Source: Sulfitobacter sp. OXR-159
GTDB taxonomy: Bacteria > Pseudomonadota > Alphaproteobacteria > Rhodobacterales > Rhodobacteraceae
Assembly (NCBI RefSeq): GCF_034377145.1
Contig: NZ_CP139707.1
Location: 1,187,001-1,251,000 of the forward strand
DNA: 64,000 bases
Reading direction: 5' to 3'
Position numbers and translations under genes: made by a program. Shown here piece by piece: positions 50,106 through 60,406 of the stretch; position 1 is the first letter of the stretch; each line of letters opens with the position of its first letter. The notes beneath the pieces are model-generated. The model was given only the letters and a program-made list of their open reading frames with translations, was not told the DNA's origin and made no database searches.

Positions 50106-50704
50106 CGGTCTTTTCATTTTACCTCTTCGCGATCAGCGTCATTACCGGCGGGCTGTTCACGGTGATCAGCCGCAACCCGGTGCATTCGGTGCTTTGGCTG
50201 ATCCTGTCCTTCCTCTCGGCGGCGGGGCTTTTCGTGCTGCTCGGCGCGGAGTTCGTGGCGATGCTGCTGGTCATCGTCTATGTCGGCGCGGTGGCGGTGC
50301 TGTTCCTCTTCGTGGTCATGATGCTCGACGTAGATTTTGCCGAGCTTAAGGCCGAGATGGCGCGGTATATGCCGCTGGCGCTGTTGATCGCTCTGGTGAT
50401 CTTGATGCAATTCGTCATGGCCTTTGGCGCATGGGAGCAGAGTGCGGCGGCCGAGAGCCTGCGGGCCAATGCAATCGATCCGGCGCGGTTCAATACCGAA
50501 GCGCTTGGGCTGCTGCTGTATGATCGCTACTTCCTACTCTTCCAACTGGCGGGTCTGATCCTGCTGGTGGCGATGATCGGGGCGATCGTGCTGACACTGC
50601 GTCACCGTAAGGATGTGAAGCGCCAAGACGTGGTTGCCCAGATGATGCGTGACCCGGCCAAGGCGATGGAACTGCGCGACGTGAAGTCTGGGCAGGGCCT
50701 GTAA
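50102..50704 (+). CDS. nuoJ: NADH-quinone oxidoreductase subunit J
   Basis: 200-residue five-helix membrane subunit: [19 protein letters not shown] and [20 protein letters not shown] (the pi-bulge helix). Coupled to the previous gene by ATGA. Followed by the second double-palindrome element. Confidence 0.96.
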   Translation: MTVFSFYLFAISVITGGLFTVISRNPVHSVLWLILSFLSAAGLFVLLGAEFVAMLLVIVYVGAVAVLFLFVVMMLDVDFAELKAEMARYMPLALLIALVILMQFVMAFGAWEQSAAAESLRANAIDPARFNTEALGLLLYDRYFLLFQLAGLILLVAMIGAIVLTLRHRKDVKRQDVVAQMMRDPAKAMELRDVKSGQGL

Positions 50705-50708
50705 ACAC

Positions 50709-50754
50709 CGGAATTTTAAAAAATTCCGTGGCCGTTTTCTTTGAAAGAAAACGG
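50709..50754. repeat. Double palindromic element, copy 2 (order B-A)
   Basis: B module CGGAATTTT/AAAATTCCG at 50709-50728 and A module CCGTTTTCTTT-G-AAAGAAAACGG at 50732-50754, 46 nt in total as in copy 1 at 4101-4146 but with the modules in reversed order. It starts 5 nt after the nuoJ stop, inside an operon whose last genes (nuoK-N) are essential to complex I, so it cannot be an absolute terminator. Confidence 0.75.
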
Positions 50755-50783
50755 CTCAACCAAGAGAGAAAAGGGACGTCGAA

Positions 50784-50861
50784 ATGTCGAGAACAACAAT
50801 CGTGGTACTGGTCGTGGTGTTGATCGTCGTGTTTTTCGGCGGCTACAGCTTTATCGGCTAA
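50784..50861 (+). CDS. 25-residue single-span microprotein between nuoJ and nuoK
   Basis: ATG 50784, 8 nt after AAGGGA, encodes a 25-residue peptide: MSRTTIVVLVVVLIVVFFGG plus five residues ending FIG. The composition (nearly all Val, Ile, Leu and Phe after a basic N-terminus) predicts one membrane helix. It is flanked by the double palindrome and by downstream hairpins. No known family; small size makes homology hard to judge. Confidence 0.55.
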   Translation: MSRTTIVVLVVVLIVVFFGGYSFIG

Positions 50862-50872
50862 AACCCGATCAA

Positions 50873-50923
50873 TCCCGGTGGCAGCCGGGGCAAAGTGATA
50901 CTAAAAGCCCCATCAAATGGGGC
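50873..50923 (+). promoter_or_regulatory. Two hairpins upstream of nuoK
   Basis: CCCGG/CCGGG around 50873-50889 and the perfect GCCCCAT-CAA-ATGGGGC at 50907-50923 follow the microprotein gene. Without T runs they are likely processing or stability elements. Confidence 0.4.
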
Positions 50924-50964
50924 GCGACCAAAGCCCATCAAGGGGCGGGAACGTAAGGGACGAC

Positions 50965-51270
50965 ATGATCGGACTTGAGCATTACCTGACAGTGGCGGCG
51001 ACGCTGTTTGTCATCGGCATCTTCGGGCTATTCCTGAACCGCAAGAACGTGATCATTCTGCTGATGAGCATCGAATTGATGCTGCTCGCGGTGAACATCA
51101 ACCTCGTTGCCTTCTCCAGTTTCCTTGGTGATTTGACGGGGCAGGTGTTCACACTCTTCGTGCTCACCGTCGCTGCGGCGGAGGCTGCCATCGGCCTCGC
51201 CATTCTGGTCTGTTTCTTCCGCAACCGTGGCTCGATCGCGGTGGAAGATGTCAACGTGATGAAGGGCTGA
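50965..51270 (+). CDS. nuoK: NADH-quinone oxidoreductase subunit K
   Basis: 101-residue three-helix membrane subunit; [20 protein letters not shown] holds the conserved membrane Glu and [19 protein letters not shown] the second. ATG 50965 gives normal length; the open frame extends upstream through the hairpin zone. Confidence 0.96.
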   Translation: MIGLEHYLTVAATLFVIGIFGLFLNRKNVIILLMSIELMLLAVNINLVAFSSFLGDLTGQVFTLFVLTVAAAEAAIGLAILVCFFRNRGSIAVEDVNVMKG

Positions 51271-51274
51271 GGCA

Positions 51275-53407
51275 ATGGAAACCACGATCCTATTCGCCCC
51301 GCTTGTGGGTGCCATCCTCTGCGGTTTCGGCTGGAAGATCATCGGTGAGAAGGCCGCTCAGTGGACCGCCACGGGGCTGCTGTTCCTTGCCGCCTTCCTC
51401 TCTTGGGTGGTGTTCCTGACGCTAGACGGCCCGACCGAGCAAATTCAGATCCTGCGCTTTATCGAAAGCGGCACGCTGAGCACCGATTGGGCGATCCGCA
51501 TGGACCGTTTGACCGCGCTGATGCTGATCGTCATCACCACGGTCTCAAGCCTCGTTCACCTCTACTCCTTCGGCTACATGGCCCACGATGAGAACTTCCG
51601 CGATAACGAGAGCTATCGCCCCCGGTTCTTCGCCTATCTGTCGTTCTTTACCTTCGCGATGTTGATGCTGGTCACAGCCGACAACCTCGTGCAGATGTTC
51701 TTTGGTTGGGAGGGCGTCGGCGTCGCCTCCTACCTGCTGATCGGTTTCTACTTCCGCAAGCCGTCGGCCAATGCCGCCGCGATGAAAGCCTTTGTCGTCA
51801 ACCGGGTGGGGGACTTTGCTTTCCTGCTGGGCATCTTCGGCCTCTATATGCTGACGGACTCGATCCGCTTTGATGATATCTTTGCCGCAGCGCCCGACTT
51901 GGCTGAGCAGACGGTGACTTTCCTGTGGAACGATTGGAATGCGGCGAACCTGATCGCCTTCCTGCTCTTCCTCGGCGCGATGGGTAAGTCGGCGCAATTG
52001 TTCCTGCACACTTGGCTGCCCGACGCAATGGAAGGTCCGACACCTGTGTCGGCGCTGATCCACGCGGCGACCATGGTGACGGCAGGTGTTTTCCTCGTCT
52101 GCCGCATGTCGCCGGTGATGGAATTTGCGCCCGAAGCGATGGCCTTTGTCACAGTCATCGGTGCGACAACCGCCTTTGTCGCGGCGACCATCGGCCTTGT
52201 GCAAACCGACATCAAACGTGTGATCGCCTATTCGACCATGTCACAGCTTGGCTATATGTTCGTGGCGGCTGGCGTCGGCATGTACTCGGCGGCGATGTTC
52301 CACCTGTTCACCCACGCCTTCTTTAAGGCGATGCTGTTCTTGGGCGCGGGCTCGGTCATTCACGCGATGCACCATGAGCAGGACATGACCAACTACGGCG
52401 GCCTGCGTAAGAAAATCCCCTATACCTTCTGGGCGATGATGATCGGCACGTTGGCGATCACCGGTGTTGGCATCCCGCTGACGTATATCGGTTTCGCGGG
52501 CTTCCTGTCGAAAGACGCGATCATCGAAAGCGCTTGGGGCGGTGGGTCGATGTATGGTTTCTGGATGCTGGTGATCGCCGCGGCGATGACGAGCTTCTAC
52601 AGCTGGCGTCTGATTTTCCTCACGTTTTTCGGCAAACCGCGTGGCAACAAGCACACGCATGAGCACGCCCACGAGAGCCCGATGGTCATGCTGATCCCCC
52701 TTGGCGTTCTGGCGCTCGGCTCGGTCTTTGCTGGGATGGTTTGGTACGGCAGCTTCTTTGGCCATGCAGATCAGGTTGGCAAATTCTACGGCATCCCGAT
52801 GGCTGAAATGGCCGAAGGCGGCGACGCCCATGTCGAAGGGGCCGAGGATGACCACGGTGCCACCGGCCCGGTCGACGGCGATCACGGTGCCGACGCTTTG
52901 GTCGAAGGCCAGCAGGACGCGGGCGCGCAGCACGAAGCCTTTGGCGGTGCACCGGGTGAGGGGGCGCTTTACTTTGCGCCCGACAACCACGTGCTGGATG
53001 ACGCGCACGCCGCCCCGACTTGGGTTAAGGTCTCGCCCTTTATCGCGATGCTGGCCGGTCTGGTCATGGCCCTGTGGTTCTATATCTGGAGCCCGACCGT
53101 CCCGGGACGTTTGGCGGCAAACCAACGCCCGCTTTACCTGTTCCTGAAAAACAAATGGTACTTTGATGAGGTTTACGACGTGATTTTCGTGCGTCCCGCC
53201 AAAACGATCGGCCGGTTCCTGTGGAAACGCGGCGATGGCACTGTGATCGACGGCACGCTCAATGGCGTCGCCATGGGTATCATCCCCTTCTTCACCCGCC
53301 TCGCGGGTAAGGCACAGACGGGCTATATCTTCACCTATGCCTTCGCGATGGTGATCGGCATCGCCGTTCTGGTAACATGGATGACGATGAGCGGAGGAGC
53401 GAACTGA
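51275..53407 (+). CDS. nuoL: NADH-quinone oxidoreductase subunit L
   Basis: 710-residue antiporter-like proton-pumping subunit with the long lateral helix at the C-terminus. Marks: [37 protein letters not shown] and [10 protein letters not shown]. An acidic His-rich stretch (about residues 513-578, DNA 52814-53010; [16 protein letters not shown] and similar) lies in a loop before the last helices and is unlike E. coli NuoL. Confidence 0.97.
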   Translation: METTILFAPLVGAILCGFGWKIIGEKAAQWTATGLLFLAAFLSWVVFLTLDGPTEQIQILRFIESGTLSTDWAIRMDRLTALMLIVITTVSSLVHLYSFGYMAHDENFRDNESYRPRFFAYLSFFTFAMLMLVTADNLVQMFFGWEGVGVASYLLIGFYFRKPSANAAAMKAFVVNRVGDFAFLLGIFGLYMLTDSIRFDDIFAAAPDLAEQTVTFLWNDWNAANLIAFLLFLGAMGKSAQLFLHTWLPDAMEGPTPVSALIHAATMVTAGVFLVCRMSPVMEFAPEAMAFVTVIGATTAFVAATIGLVQTDIKRVIAYSTMSQLGYMFVAAGVGMYSAAMFHLFTHAFFKAMLFLGAGSVIHAMHHEQDMTNYGGLRKKIPYTFWAMMIGTLAITGVGIPLTYIGFAGFLSKDAIIESAWGGGSMYGFWMLVIAAAMTSFYSWRLIFLTFFGKPRGNKHTHEHAHESPMVMLIPLGVLALGSVFAGMVWYGSFFGHADQVGKFYGIPMAEMAEGGDAHVEGAEDDHGATGPVDGDHGADALVEGQQDAGAQHEAFGGAPGEGALYFAPDNHVLDDAHAAPTWVKVSPFIAMLAGLVMALWFYIWSPTVPGRLAANQRPLYLFLKNKWYFDEVYDVIFVRPAKTIGRFLWKRGDGTVIDGTLNGVAMGIIPFFTRLAGKAQTGYIFTYAFAMVIGIAVLVTWMTMSGGAN

Positions 53408-54969
53408 TGGATACGCATCTGCTTTCAATCATCACATTCATTCCGGCCTTCGCAGCGCTGATCCTCGCGGTATTTTTGCGGGGCGACGATGCCGCCGCCG
53501 GGCGCAACGCGAAATGGCTGGCCTTCATCACCACGACGGTCACCTTCCTGATCTCGCTCTTCGTGCTGTTCGAGTTCGATCCGTCGAACACCGATTTCCA
53601 GTTCGTGGATGAAGCCGACTGGCTGCTGGGTCTGAAATACCGCCTCGGCGTCGACGGCATCTCGATCCTTTTCGTGATGCTGACCACCTTCATGATGCCG
53701 CTGGTTATCGCGGCAAGCTGGAACGTCGAGCACCGCGTCAAGGAATACATGATCGCCTTCCTGCTCTTGGAAACGCTGATGCTCGGCGTGTTCATGGCGC
53801 TGGATCTGGTGCTCTTTTACCTCTTCTTTGAGGCGGGTCTGATCCCGATGTTCCTGATCATCGGCATCTGGGGCGGGAAAGAGCGTATCTACGCGAGCTT
53901 CAAGTTCTTCCTCTACACTTTCCTCGGTTCGGTGCTGATGCTGGTGGCGATGGTCGCGATGTTCACTGAGGCGGGCACGACCTGCATCGGCGGCTGCGAG
54001 ATCAGCCTGCTGACCCACAACTTCGGCTCCGAGAGCTTTGAGCTGCTGGGGATTCAGATCGTCGGCGGCATGCAGACACTGATGTTCCTCGCCTTCTTTG
54101 CCAGCTTCGCGGTCAAAATGCCGATGTGGCCAGTGCACACATGGCTGCCCGACGCGCACGTTCAGGCCCCGACGGCGGGTTCTGTGGTGCTGGCGGCGAT
54201 CCTGCTGAAAATGGGCGGCTACGGCTTCCTGCGCTTCAGCTTGCCGATGTTCCCCGTCGGGTCCGAGGTGATGACGCCGCTGATCCTGTGGATGTCGGCC
54301 ATTGCCATCGTCTATACCTCGCTGGTGGCGCTGGTGCAGCAGGACATGAAAAAGCTGATCGCCTATTCCTCGGTCGCACACATGGGTTTCGTGACCATGG
54401 GGATCTTTGCGGCGAACCAGCAGGGGATTGATGGCGCGATTTTCCAGATGATCAGCCACGGCTTCATCTCTGGCGCGCTCTTCCTCAGCGTTGGCGTGAT
54501 CTATGACCGGATGCACACCCGTGACATAGACGCCTATGGCGGTCTGGTGAACCGGATGCCGGCCTATGCACTGGTCTTTATGTTCTTCACCATGGCGAAC
54601 GTGGGCCTGCCGGGCACATCCGGTTTCGTGGGGGAATTCCTGACGCTGATGGCGACCTTCCAAGTGAACACTTGGGTGGCGGCAGTGGCGACCACGGGCG
54701 TGATCTTTTCGGCGGCCTACGCACTCTGGCTCTATCGCCGCGTGGTGATGGGCGACCTGATCAAAGAAAGCCTCAAGGCGATCACCGATATGACCGCGCG
54801 TGAGAAATGGATCATTGCGCCGCTGGTGGCGATGACCCTGATCTTGGGCGTCTATCCGGCGCTGGTGCTGGATATGATCGGGCCGTCGGTGGCTGCTCTC
54901 GTTGACAATTACGACATGGCGCTGGAGGCGGCTGAGGCCGCTGTGCAGACCGCCGATGCCTCGCATTAA
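53407..54969 (+). CDS. nuoM: NADH-quinone oxidoreductase subunit M
   Basis: 520-residue antiporter-like subunit: [57 protein letters not shown] and [15 protein letters not shown] 53407 overlaps the nuoL stop (TGATG). Confidence 0.97.
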   Translation: MDTHLLSIITFIPAFAALILAVFLRGDDAAAGRNAKWLAFITTTVTFLISLFVLFEFDPSNTDFQFVDEADWLLGLKYRLGVDGISILFVMLTTFMMPLVIAASWNVEHRVKEYMIAFLLLETLMLGVFMALDLVLFYLFFEAGLIPMFLIIGIWGGKERIYASFKFFLYTFLGSVLMLVAMVAMFTEAGTTCIGGCEISLLTHNFGSESFELLGIQIVGGMQTLMFLAFFASFAVKMPMWPVHTWLPDAHVQAPTAGSVVLAAILLKMGGYGFLRFSLPMFPVGSEVMTPLILWMSAIAIVYTSLVALVQQDMKKLIAYSSVAHMGFVTMGIFAANQQGIDGAIFQMISHGFISGALFLSVGVIYDRMHTRDIDAYGGLVNRMPAYALVFMFFTMANVGLPGTSGFVGEFLTLMATFQVNTWVAAVATTGVIFSAAYALWLYRRVVMGDLIKESLKAITDMTAREKWIIAPLVAMTLILGVYPALVLDMIGPSVAALVDNYDMALEAAEAAVQTADASH

Positions 54970-54983
54970 GAAGGACTTGGCGC

Positions 54984-56429
54984 ATGATTTCCGCTGATCT
55001 GAACATCATTCTGCCCGAGATTGTGCTTGCGGGGTTTGCCCTGCTTGGCCTTCTTGGCGCGGTCTATACGTCGAAAGACAAGGCCGCCGGGGTGCTCGTC
55101 TGGGTGACCGCGGTGGTGATGGTGCTGCTGGCTGCTTGGGTGGCCATGTCCGGCGACGGCACCACCAACATCGCCTTCCACGGCATGTTCATCGACGACA
55201 GCTTTGCGCGCTTTGCGAAAGTGGCGATCCTGCTCTCGGCGGCGGCTGTCTTGGTCATGTCCGAAAGCTATATGAAACTGCGCGGTTTGCTGCGGTTTGA
55301 ATATCCGATGCTGGTGGCCTTGGCTGTTGTCGGCATGATGATGATGGTCAGTGCAGGCGACCTGATGGCGCTCTACATGGGGTTGGAGCTGCAATCGCTA
55401 GCGCTCTATGTCGTGGCCTCGCTGCGCCGCGACTCGGTCAAATCCACAGAGGCGGGCCTCAAGTATTTCGTGCTCGGCGCACTTAGCTCGGGCCTGCTGC
55501 TCTATGGTGCGTCGCTCGTTTATGGCTACGCCGGGACCACGCTTTTCGCGGGCATCATCACCACGGCGCAAACCGGCGGCACGTCGCTTGGGCTGCTCTT
55601 TGGTCTGGTCTTCCTGATTTCGGGCCTTGCCTTCAAAGTTTCCGCCGTGCCGTTCCACATGTGGACACCGGACGTATACGAAGGTGCGCCCACCCCGATC
55701 GCGGCTTTCTTTGCCACAGCGCCAAAAGTCGCCGCCATGGGCCTGTTCGCGCGGGTCATGCATGACGCCTTCGGCCAGATCGTCAACGATTGGAGCCAGA
55801 TCGTGGCGCTGCTGTCGGTGCTGTCGATGTTCTTCGGCTCTGTCGCCGCGATTGGTCAGACCAACATCAAGCGTCTGATGGCCTTTTCATCAATTGCCCA
55901 CATGGGCTATGCGCTGATGGGTTTGGCTGCGGGCACGGCCTTCGGCGTGCAGGCGATGCTGGTCTATATGGCGATCTATGTGACGATGAACCTCGGCACC
56001 TTTGCGTTCATCTTGCTGATGCAGAAAGACGGCGCGCCGGTGACTGATATCACGCTGCTCAACATGTATGCCAAAAGCAATCCGGGCCGGGCGCTGGCGA
56101 TGCTGGTGCTGCTCTTCAGCCTTGCGGGTGTGCCGCCGATGCTGGGCTTCTTTGGCAAGTTCTATGTGCTGCGCGCAGCCTATGATGCCAATATGGCATG
56201 GCTCGCTGTGGCGGGCGTGATCGCCAGTGTGATCGGTGCCTACTACTACTTGCGGATCGTCTTTTACATGTACTTTGGCGAAGAACGCTCTGACACGCTG
56301 GATCACCAGAACGGTGGCGTGTTGACCGTGGTGCTGATGGCGTCGGCGGTGATTATGATCGTCGGGATCGCAAACATGTTCGGTGTCGAAGGCATGGCCG
56401 CCTCGGCTGCGGCGTCGCTGGTGAACTGA
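54984..56429 (+). CDS. nuoN: NADH-quinone oxidoreductase subunit N
   Basis: 481-residue antiporter-like subunit: [37 protein letters not shown], and a late [20 protein letters not shown]. Last complex I gene; birA follows after 32 nt with no terminator in between. Confidence 0.97.
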   Translation: MISADLNIILPEIVLAGFALLGLLGAVYTSKDKAAGVLVWVTAVVMVLLAAWVAMSGDGTTNIAFHGMFIDDSFARFAKVAILLSAAAVLVMSESYMKLRGLLRFEYPMLVALAVVGMMMMVSAGDLMALYMGLELQSLALYVVASLRRDSVKSTEAGLKYFVLGALSSGLLLYGASLVYGYAGTTLFAGIITTAQTGGTSLGLLFGLVFLISGLAFKVSAVPFHMWTPDVYEGAPTPIAAFFATAPKVAAMGLFARVMHDAFGQIVNDWSQIVALLSVLSMFFGSVAAIGQTNIKRLMAFSSIAHMGYALMGLAAGTAFGVQAMLVYMAIYVTMNLGTFAFILLMQKDGAPVTDITLLNMYAKSNPGRALAMLVLLFSLAGVPPMLGFFGKFYVLRAAYDANMAWLAVAGVIASVIGAYYYLRIVFYMYFGEERSDTLDHQNGGVLTVVLMASAVIMIVGIANMFGVEGMAASAAASLVN

Positions 56430-56461
56430 GCGGTGCGGCGGACGATCGGCCGGATCAGCGC

Positions 56462-57193
56462 ATGAGCCACTGGCCGGAAGGCTATGGCCGGCGCGTCTAT
56501 GACACGCTCGATTCCACCCTCTCAGAGGCGGCGCGGTTACAGCAAGAGCTGACCGCGCCGACTTGGATCCTCGCACTGGAGCAGACCGCCGCGCGGGGCC
56601 GCCGGGGCCGCAGTTGGACCACGCCGCGCGGCAATTTCGCGGCCACACTGATGATGCCGCGCAAAGAACCGCCGGGCGTCGCCGCGCTGCGGTCCTTCGT
56701 GACATCGCTGGCGCTTTACCGCTCTTTCGTCGGGGTGACCGGGCGCGAGGATGCCTTTGCCCTAAAATGGCCGAACGATGTGCTCCTGCGAGGCGGCAAG
56801 GTTGCGGGTATCCTGCTTGAAAGTGTGGGCGATCATCTGGCCATCGGCATCGGCGTGAACCTTGCCCATGGACCAGAGGCGAGCACGCTGGAAGCCCGCG
56901 CCCTGCCTGCGGTGACCCTCCGCGAAGCGGGGGCGAATGTGAGCGCCGAAGATTTCCTTAACATCCTTGCGCAAGAATATGCCGGTCTGGAAGATCAATT
57001 CACCACCTATGGTTTCGTCACGATCCGCAGCGCATGGCTCGCCCATGCCGCGCGGCTCGGAGAGGTCATCACTGCCCGCACCATGCGCGATGAGATCACC
57101 GGCGTTTTCGAAGATGTAGACGGCGCAGGCAATCTGATCCTGCGCACCCGCGACGGCGCGGTGCCCATCACCGCAGCGGATGTGTTTTTCTAA
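56462..57193 (+). CDS. birA: Biotin-[acetyl-CoA-carboxylase] ligase
   Basis: 243-residue monofunctional ligase that attaches biotin to carrier domains such as that of MccA in this window. ARGRRGRSWTTPRGNF is the biotinyl-AMP loop (GRGRRGR type), KWPNDVLLRGGKVAGILLES the biotin site. It has no N-terminal DNA-binding domain, so it does not regulate transcription. Confidence 0.92.
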   Translation: MSHWPEGYGRRVYDTLDSTLSEAARLQQELTAPTWILALEQTAARGRRGRSWTTPRGNFAATLMMPRKEPPGVAALRSFVTSLALYRSFVGVTGREDAFALKWPNDVLLRGGKVAGILLESVGDHLAIGIGVNLAHGPEASTLEARALPAVTLREAGANVSAEDFLNILAQEYAGLEDQFTTYGFVTIRSAWLAHAARLGEVITARTMRDEITGVFEDVDGAGNLILRTRDGAVPITAADVFF

Positions 57194-57215
57194 AATCTGG
57201 GGGAGGGGAGGCACC

Positions 57216-57992
57216 ATGCTTCTGGCAATTGATTGCGGCAACACGAATACCGTGTTCTCGATCTGGGACGGGGAAGAGTTTATCGCCACTTGGCGCACCT
57301 CGACCGAATGGAAACGCACGGCGGATCAATATTACGTCTGGCTTAACACGCTGATGCGGCTGCAGAATATTGACGCTGACATCACCGATATGATCATCAG
57401 CTCAACCGTGCCACGGGTGGTGTTCAACCTGCGCGTTTTGGCGGACCGCTACTTTCACACGCGCCCTTTCGTGGTGGGCAAACCCGGGTGTGCGCTGCCC
57501 ATTGACGTGCGCGTGGATGCAGGCACGCAGGTCGGGCCCGACCGTTTGGTGAACACAGTGGCAGGCTATGACCTCTATGCCGGTGACCTGATCGTGGTGG
57601 ACTTCGGCACCGCCACGACCTTTGACGTGGTCGCTGATGATGGCGCCTATATTGGGGGGGTGATTGCGCCGGGGGTGAACCTCAGCCTAGAGGCGCTGCA
57701 TAGCGCCGCCGCGGCCCTGCCGCATGTCGATATTTCCAAACCTCAGAACGTCATTGGCACCAATACCGTCGCCTGTATGCAGTCCGGTGTCTTTTGGGGT
57801 TATGTCGGACTGGTTCGTGAGATATGTGAGCGCATAAGGGCGGAACGTGCAAGACCCATGCGCGTTATCGCCACGGGGGGTCTGGCACCGCTGTTTCAGC
57901 AGGCAGTCGACCTGTTCGATGATTATCAAGATGAACTCACGATGCACGGCCTGACCGTGATCCACGATTATAATAAGGACAAAGCTGAATAA
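57216..57992 (+). CDS. coaX: Type III pantothenate kinase
   Basis: 258-residue ASKHA-fold kinase for the first step of CoA synthesis. MLLAIDCGNTNTVFSIWDG is the phosphate loop, GPDRLVNTVAGYDLY and VDFGTATTFDVV follow, and GGVIAPGVNLSLEAL closes the site. ATG 57216 has a strong GGAGGGGAGG site; the longer frame from 57180 overlaps birA. rnj starts 1 nt after its stop. Confidence 0.94.
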   Translation: MLLAIDCGNTNTVFSIWDGEEFIATWRTSTEWKRTADQYYVWLNTLMRLQNIDADITDMIISSTVPRVVFNLRVLADRYFHTRPFVVGKPGCALPIDVRVDAGTQVGPDRLVNTVAGYDLYAGDLIVVDFGTATTFDVVADDGAYIGGVIAPGVNLSLEALHSAAAALPHVDISKPQNVIGTNTVACMQSGVFWGYVGLVREICERIRAERARPMRVIATGGLAPLFQQAVDLFDDYQDELTMHGLTVIHDYNKDKAE

Positions 57993-57993
57993 T

Positions 57994-59661
57994 ATGAGCA
58001 GCGAACGATTTATCTATCTGCCCCTCGGTGGGGCGGGTGAAATTGGCATGAACGCCTATGTCTACGGTTACGGCAAACCCGGGAAAGAACGGCTGATCGT
58101 CGTCGACATCGGTGTGGCCTTTCCGGACATGGACAGCACGCCGGGCGTGGACCTGATCCTGCCCGACATCTCTTGGCTGAAGAAACGTCGCGATCAGATC
58201 GAAGCGATCTTTATCACCCACGCCCACGAAGACCACATTGGCGCCATCGCGCATTCCTATGAGGTGCTGAAGGCGCCGATCTATGCGCGCGCCTTTACCG
58301 CCAATATCGCTCGCCGGAAGATGTCTGAACACGGCCACCCCGAAGACGCGGTCACCACGGTAAGCGCATGGCCAGAGCAGATCACCGCAGGCCCCTTCAA
58401 AGTGGGCTTCCTGCCGATCTCGCATTCGATCCCTGAATCCTCGGCCATGGTCATCGACACGCCAGAGGGGCGCACGATCCACTCCGGCGACTTCAAGATC
58501 GACCGGACCCCAGGCGTCGGCGAAGCCTTTGACGACGCACTTTGGGCCGAGGTCTGCAAGGATGGCGTCAATGCGCTGATCTGCGACAGCACCAATGTTT
58601 TCTCCGCTCATCCCGGCCGCTCGGAAGCGACCATTGGGCCGGAGATCGAAAAACTGGTCAGCAGTGCCGAGGGCATGGTCGTCGCCACGACCTTTGCCTC
58701 CAACGTGGCGCGGGTCAAAACGCTGGCAGAAGCGGGCGCGCGGGCAGGACGGTCGATCGTTCTGCTGGGCCGTGCAATGAACCGCATGGTCGAAGCCTCG
58801 ATCCAGACCGGTGTGATGACAGACTTCCCGCCTGTTATCTCTCCCGAAAATGCCCGCGCCATCCCGCGCGAGAACCTGATGCTGCTGGTCACTGGCAGCC
58901 AAGGTGAACGCCGCGCGGCCTCTGCGCAGCTGGCACGGGGGAAGTATCAGGGCATCGAGTTGAAAGAGGGCGATCTGTTCCTCTTTTCCTCGAAGACCAT
59001 CCCGGGCAATGAGCGCGGCGTGATCGGGATCATCAACCAGTTCTCTGAAAAGGGTGTGGATGTGGTGGATGATTCCTCGGGGCTCTATCACGTGTCGGGC
59101 CACGCGAACCGCCCGGACCTTGAGACGCTGCATGCCATCGTCAAACCGCAGGTTCTGATCCCGATGCACGGCGAGCACCGTCACCTGCGCGAGCATGTGA
59201 AGATTGCCAATGCCAAGGGCATCACCGGCGTGCTGGCCGTGAACGGAATGATGATCGACCTGTCGGGCAACAAGCCCAAGGTGGTCGAACATGTCGACAC
59301 GGGCCGCATGTATCTGGACGGGTCGGTTCAGGTCGGCGCGCTGGATGGTGTGATCCGCGACCGTATCCGCATGGCGCTGAACGGTCATGCCACCGTGACC
59401 ATGATTTTGGATGCGGATGATGAGCCCTTGGGCGAGCCTTGGGTTGATCTGATGGGTCTGCCGGAAACAGGTCGGTCCAAAGCACCGCTTGTGGATGTGC
59501 TAGAGCAAGACCTTAGCCAATGGCTGAACCGTCAGAAAGCCGCCACCCTGCGGGATGACGACAAGCTGAACGACGGTCTGAAAAAGGTCGCACGTCAGTC
59601 GTCTTACGACGAAATCGGCAAGAAGCCCGAAGTCACCGTGGTGGTCAGCCGTCTGAGCTGA
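57994..59661 (+). CDS. rnj: Ribonuclease J
   Basis: 555-residue metallo-beta-lactamase/beta-CASP nuclease with 5'-3' exo- and endonuclease activity on RNA. ITHAHEDHIGAIAH is the zinc motif (HxHxDH type), HSGDFKIDRTP and CDSTNVFS lie in the lactamase core, and MNRMVEAS and GSQGERRAASAQLARG in the beta-CASP part; PMHGEHRHLREHVKIA closes the site. The 3' end overlaps the convergent gene by 17 nt. Confidence 0.94.
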   Translation: MSSERFIYLPLGGAGEIGMNAYVYGYGKPGKERLIVVDIGVAFPDMDSTPGVDLILPDISWLKKRRDQIEAIFITHAHEDHIGAIAHSYEVLKAPIYARAFTANIARRKMSEHGHPEDAVTTVSAWPEQITAGPFKVGFLPISHSIPESSAMVIDTPEGRTIHSGDFKIDRTPGVGEAFDDALWAEVCKDGVNALICDSTNVFSAHPGRSEATIGPEIEKLVSSAEGMVVATTFASNVARVKTLAEAGARAGRSIVLLGRAMNRMVEASIQTGVMTDFPPVISPENARAIPRENLMLLVTGSQGERRAASAQLARGKYQGIELKEGDLFLFSSKTIPGNERGVIGIINQFSEKGVDVVDDSSGLYHVSGHANRPDLETLHAIVKPQVLIPMHGEHRHLREHVKIANAKGITGVLAVNGMMIDLSGNKPKVVEHVDTGRMYLDGSVQVGALDGVIRDRIRMALNGHATVTMILDADDEPLGEPWVDLMGLPETGRSKAPLVDVLEQDLSQWLNRQKAATLRDDDKLNDGLKKVARQSSYDEIGKKPEVTVVVSRLS

Positions 59662-60307
59662 TCTCCTCCCCACCGCTGCACATATAGACCGCGCCGCCCA
59701 CTGCGACCACGCTCACCCCCGTGGCCGCAAGGGCGGCGGGGGTCGATAGCGCGGTGGCCAGCGTCGTGCCTGTAGTCGCCAGATTGGCGCTCAGTGCGGA
59801 TGCCCCTCCCGTCAAAATGAAGGCCCCGGATTTATGCGCCACGGCGCGTAGGTTGTCCGGCTGGCTGATGGTGTCGACCGCGGATCGTGCGATGTTCTTG
59901 CTGATCTCGACGGTCTCTTCCTTGGTGGTGTTCACCCGTTCGCAAAAGGTCTTTTTGCAATAGCCGCGATAATTCCGCGCGCCGGGGATCAGGAAATGCC
60001 CATCCTCGGGTGTGGCGGTCAGGCAGTAGCCGTCGATCTGGTCGAGCGGCACGGTGGTGGCAAGGTAGTCGAACAGCACCCCGCTGTCACAGGCGGGTGG
60101 GGCGCCCCAAAGGCTGCTCCATTTCCGCGCGGGCCAATTTATCAGCCGTTCGCGGGCGCCGACTTCCTCGGCGAAATTGGCGAAATTCTCGGCCTCTACG
60201 ACAACTTCGGCGCCGTTGACCTCGGCCCGGCAGCGCTCGGCGCTGGCGGGGGCAGAGATAAGGGCGGTCAGGGCAAGGGTGAGGGCGAAGAGAGCAGGGC
60301 GCAGCAT
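59645..60307 (-). CDS. Exported cysteine-containing protein of unknown function
   Basis: 220-residue protein with a Sec signal (MLRPALFALTLALTALISAPASA, cleavage after ASA near 23). The mature part has cysteines in RCRAEVNGAE, PACDSGV, GYCLTA, and YCKKTFCERV, then a helical tail containing hydrophobic segments (GAFILTGGASALSANLATTG and LAATGVSVVAVGGAVYMCSG). Probably periplasmic with a membrane-anchored tail. I do not recognise a family. Start at 60307 is fixed by the signal peptide. Antiparallel overlap with rnj is 17 nt. Confidence 0.6.
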   Translation of the reverse strand: MLRPALFALTLALTALISAPASAERCRAEVNGAEVVVEAENFANFAEEVGARERLINWPARKWSSLWGAPPACDSGVLFDYLATTVPLDQIDGYCLTATPEDGHFLIPGARNYRGYCKKTFCERVNTTKEETVEISKNIARSAVDTISQPDNLRAVAHKSGAFILTGGASALSANLATTGTTLATALSTPAALAATGVSVVAVGGAVYMCSGGEEISSDG

Positions 60308-60350
60308 AATGGTCCTATCTGAGAGGTTTCCCCTCACATAGCACAGACGG

Positions 60351-60382
60351 AAAAGCCGCCAATCCCGGCAGGGATCAGCGGC
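60351..60382 (-). terminator. Intrinsic terminator of the RhlE helicase gene
   Basis: On the minus strand GCCGCTGATCCC and GGGATTGGCGGC pair around TGCC and are followed by TTTT. It lies 25 nt past the helicase stop. Confidence 0.75.
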
Positions 60383-60406
60383 GAATTCATGCCCGCGGGG
60401 GCTGTC

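Noticed and set aside
50709..50754. Double palindrome as a rho-independent terminator
   Set aside because: nuoK, nuoL, nuoM and nuoN follow in the same direction; full termination here would break the operon, though partial attenuation remains possible.
57937..59388. 483-codon frame antisense to RNase J
   Set aside because: Shadow frame; low complexity in His, Arg and Gly, and no motif.
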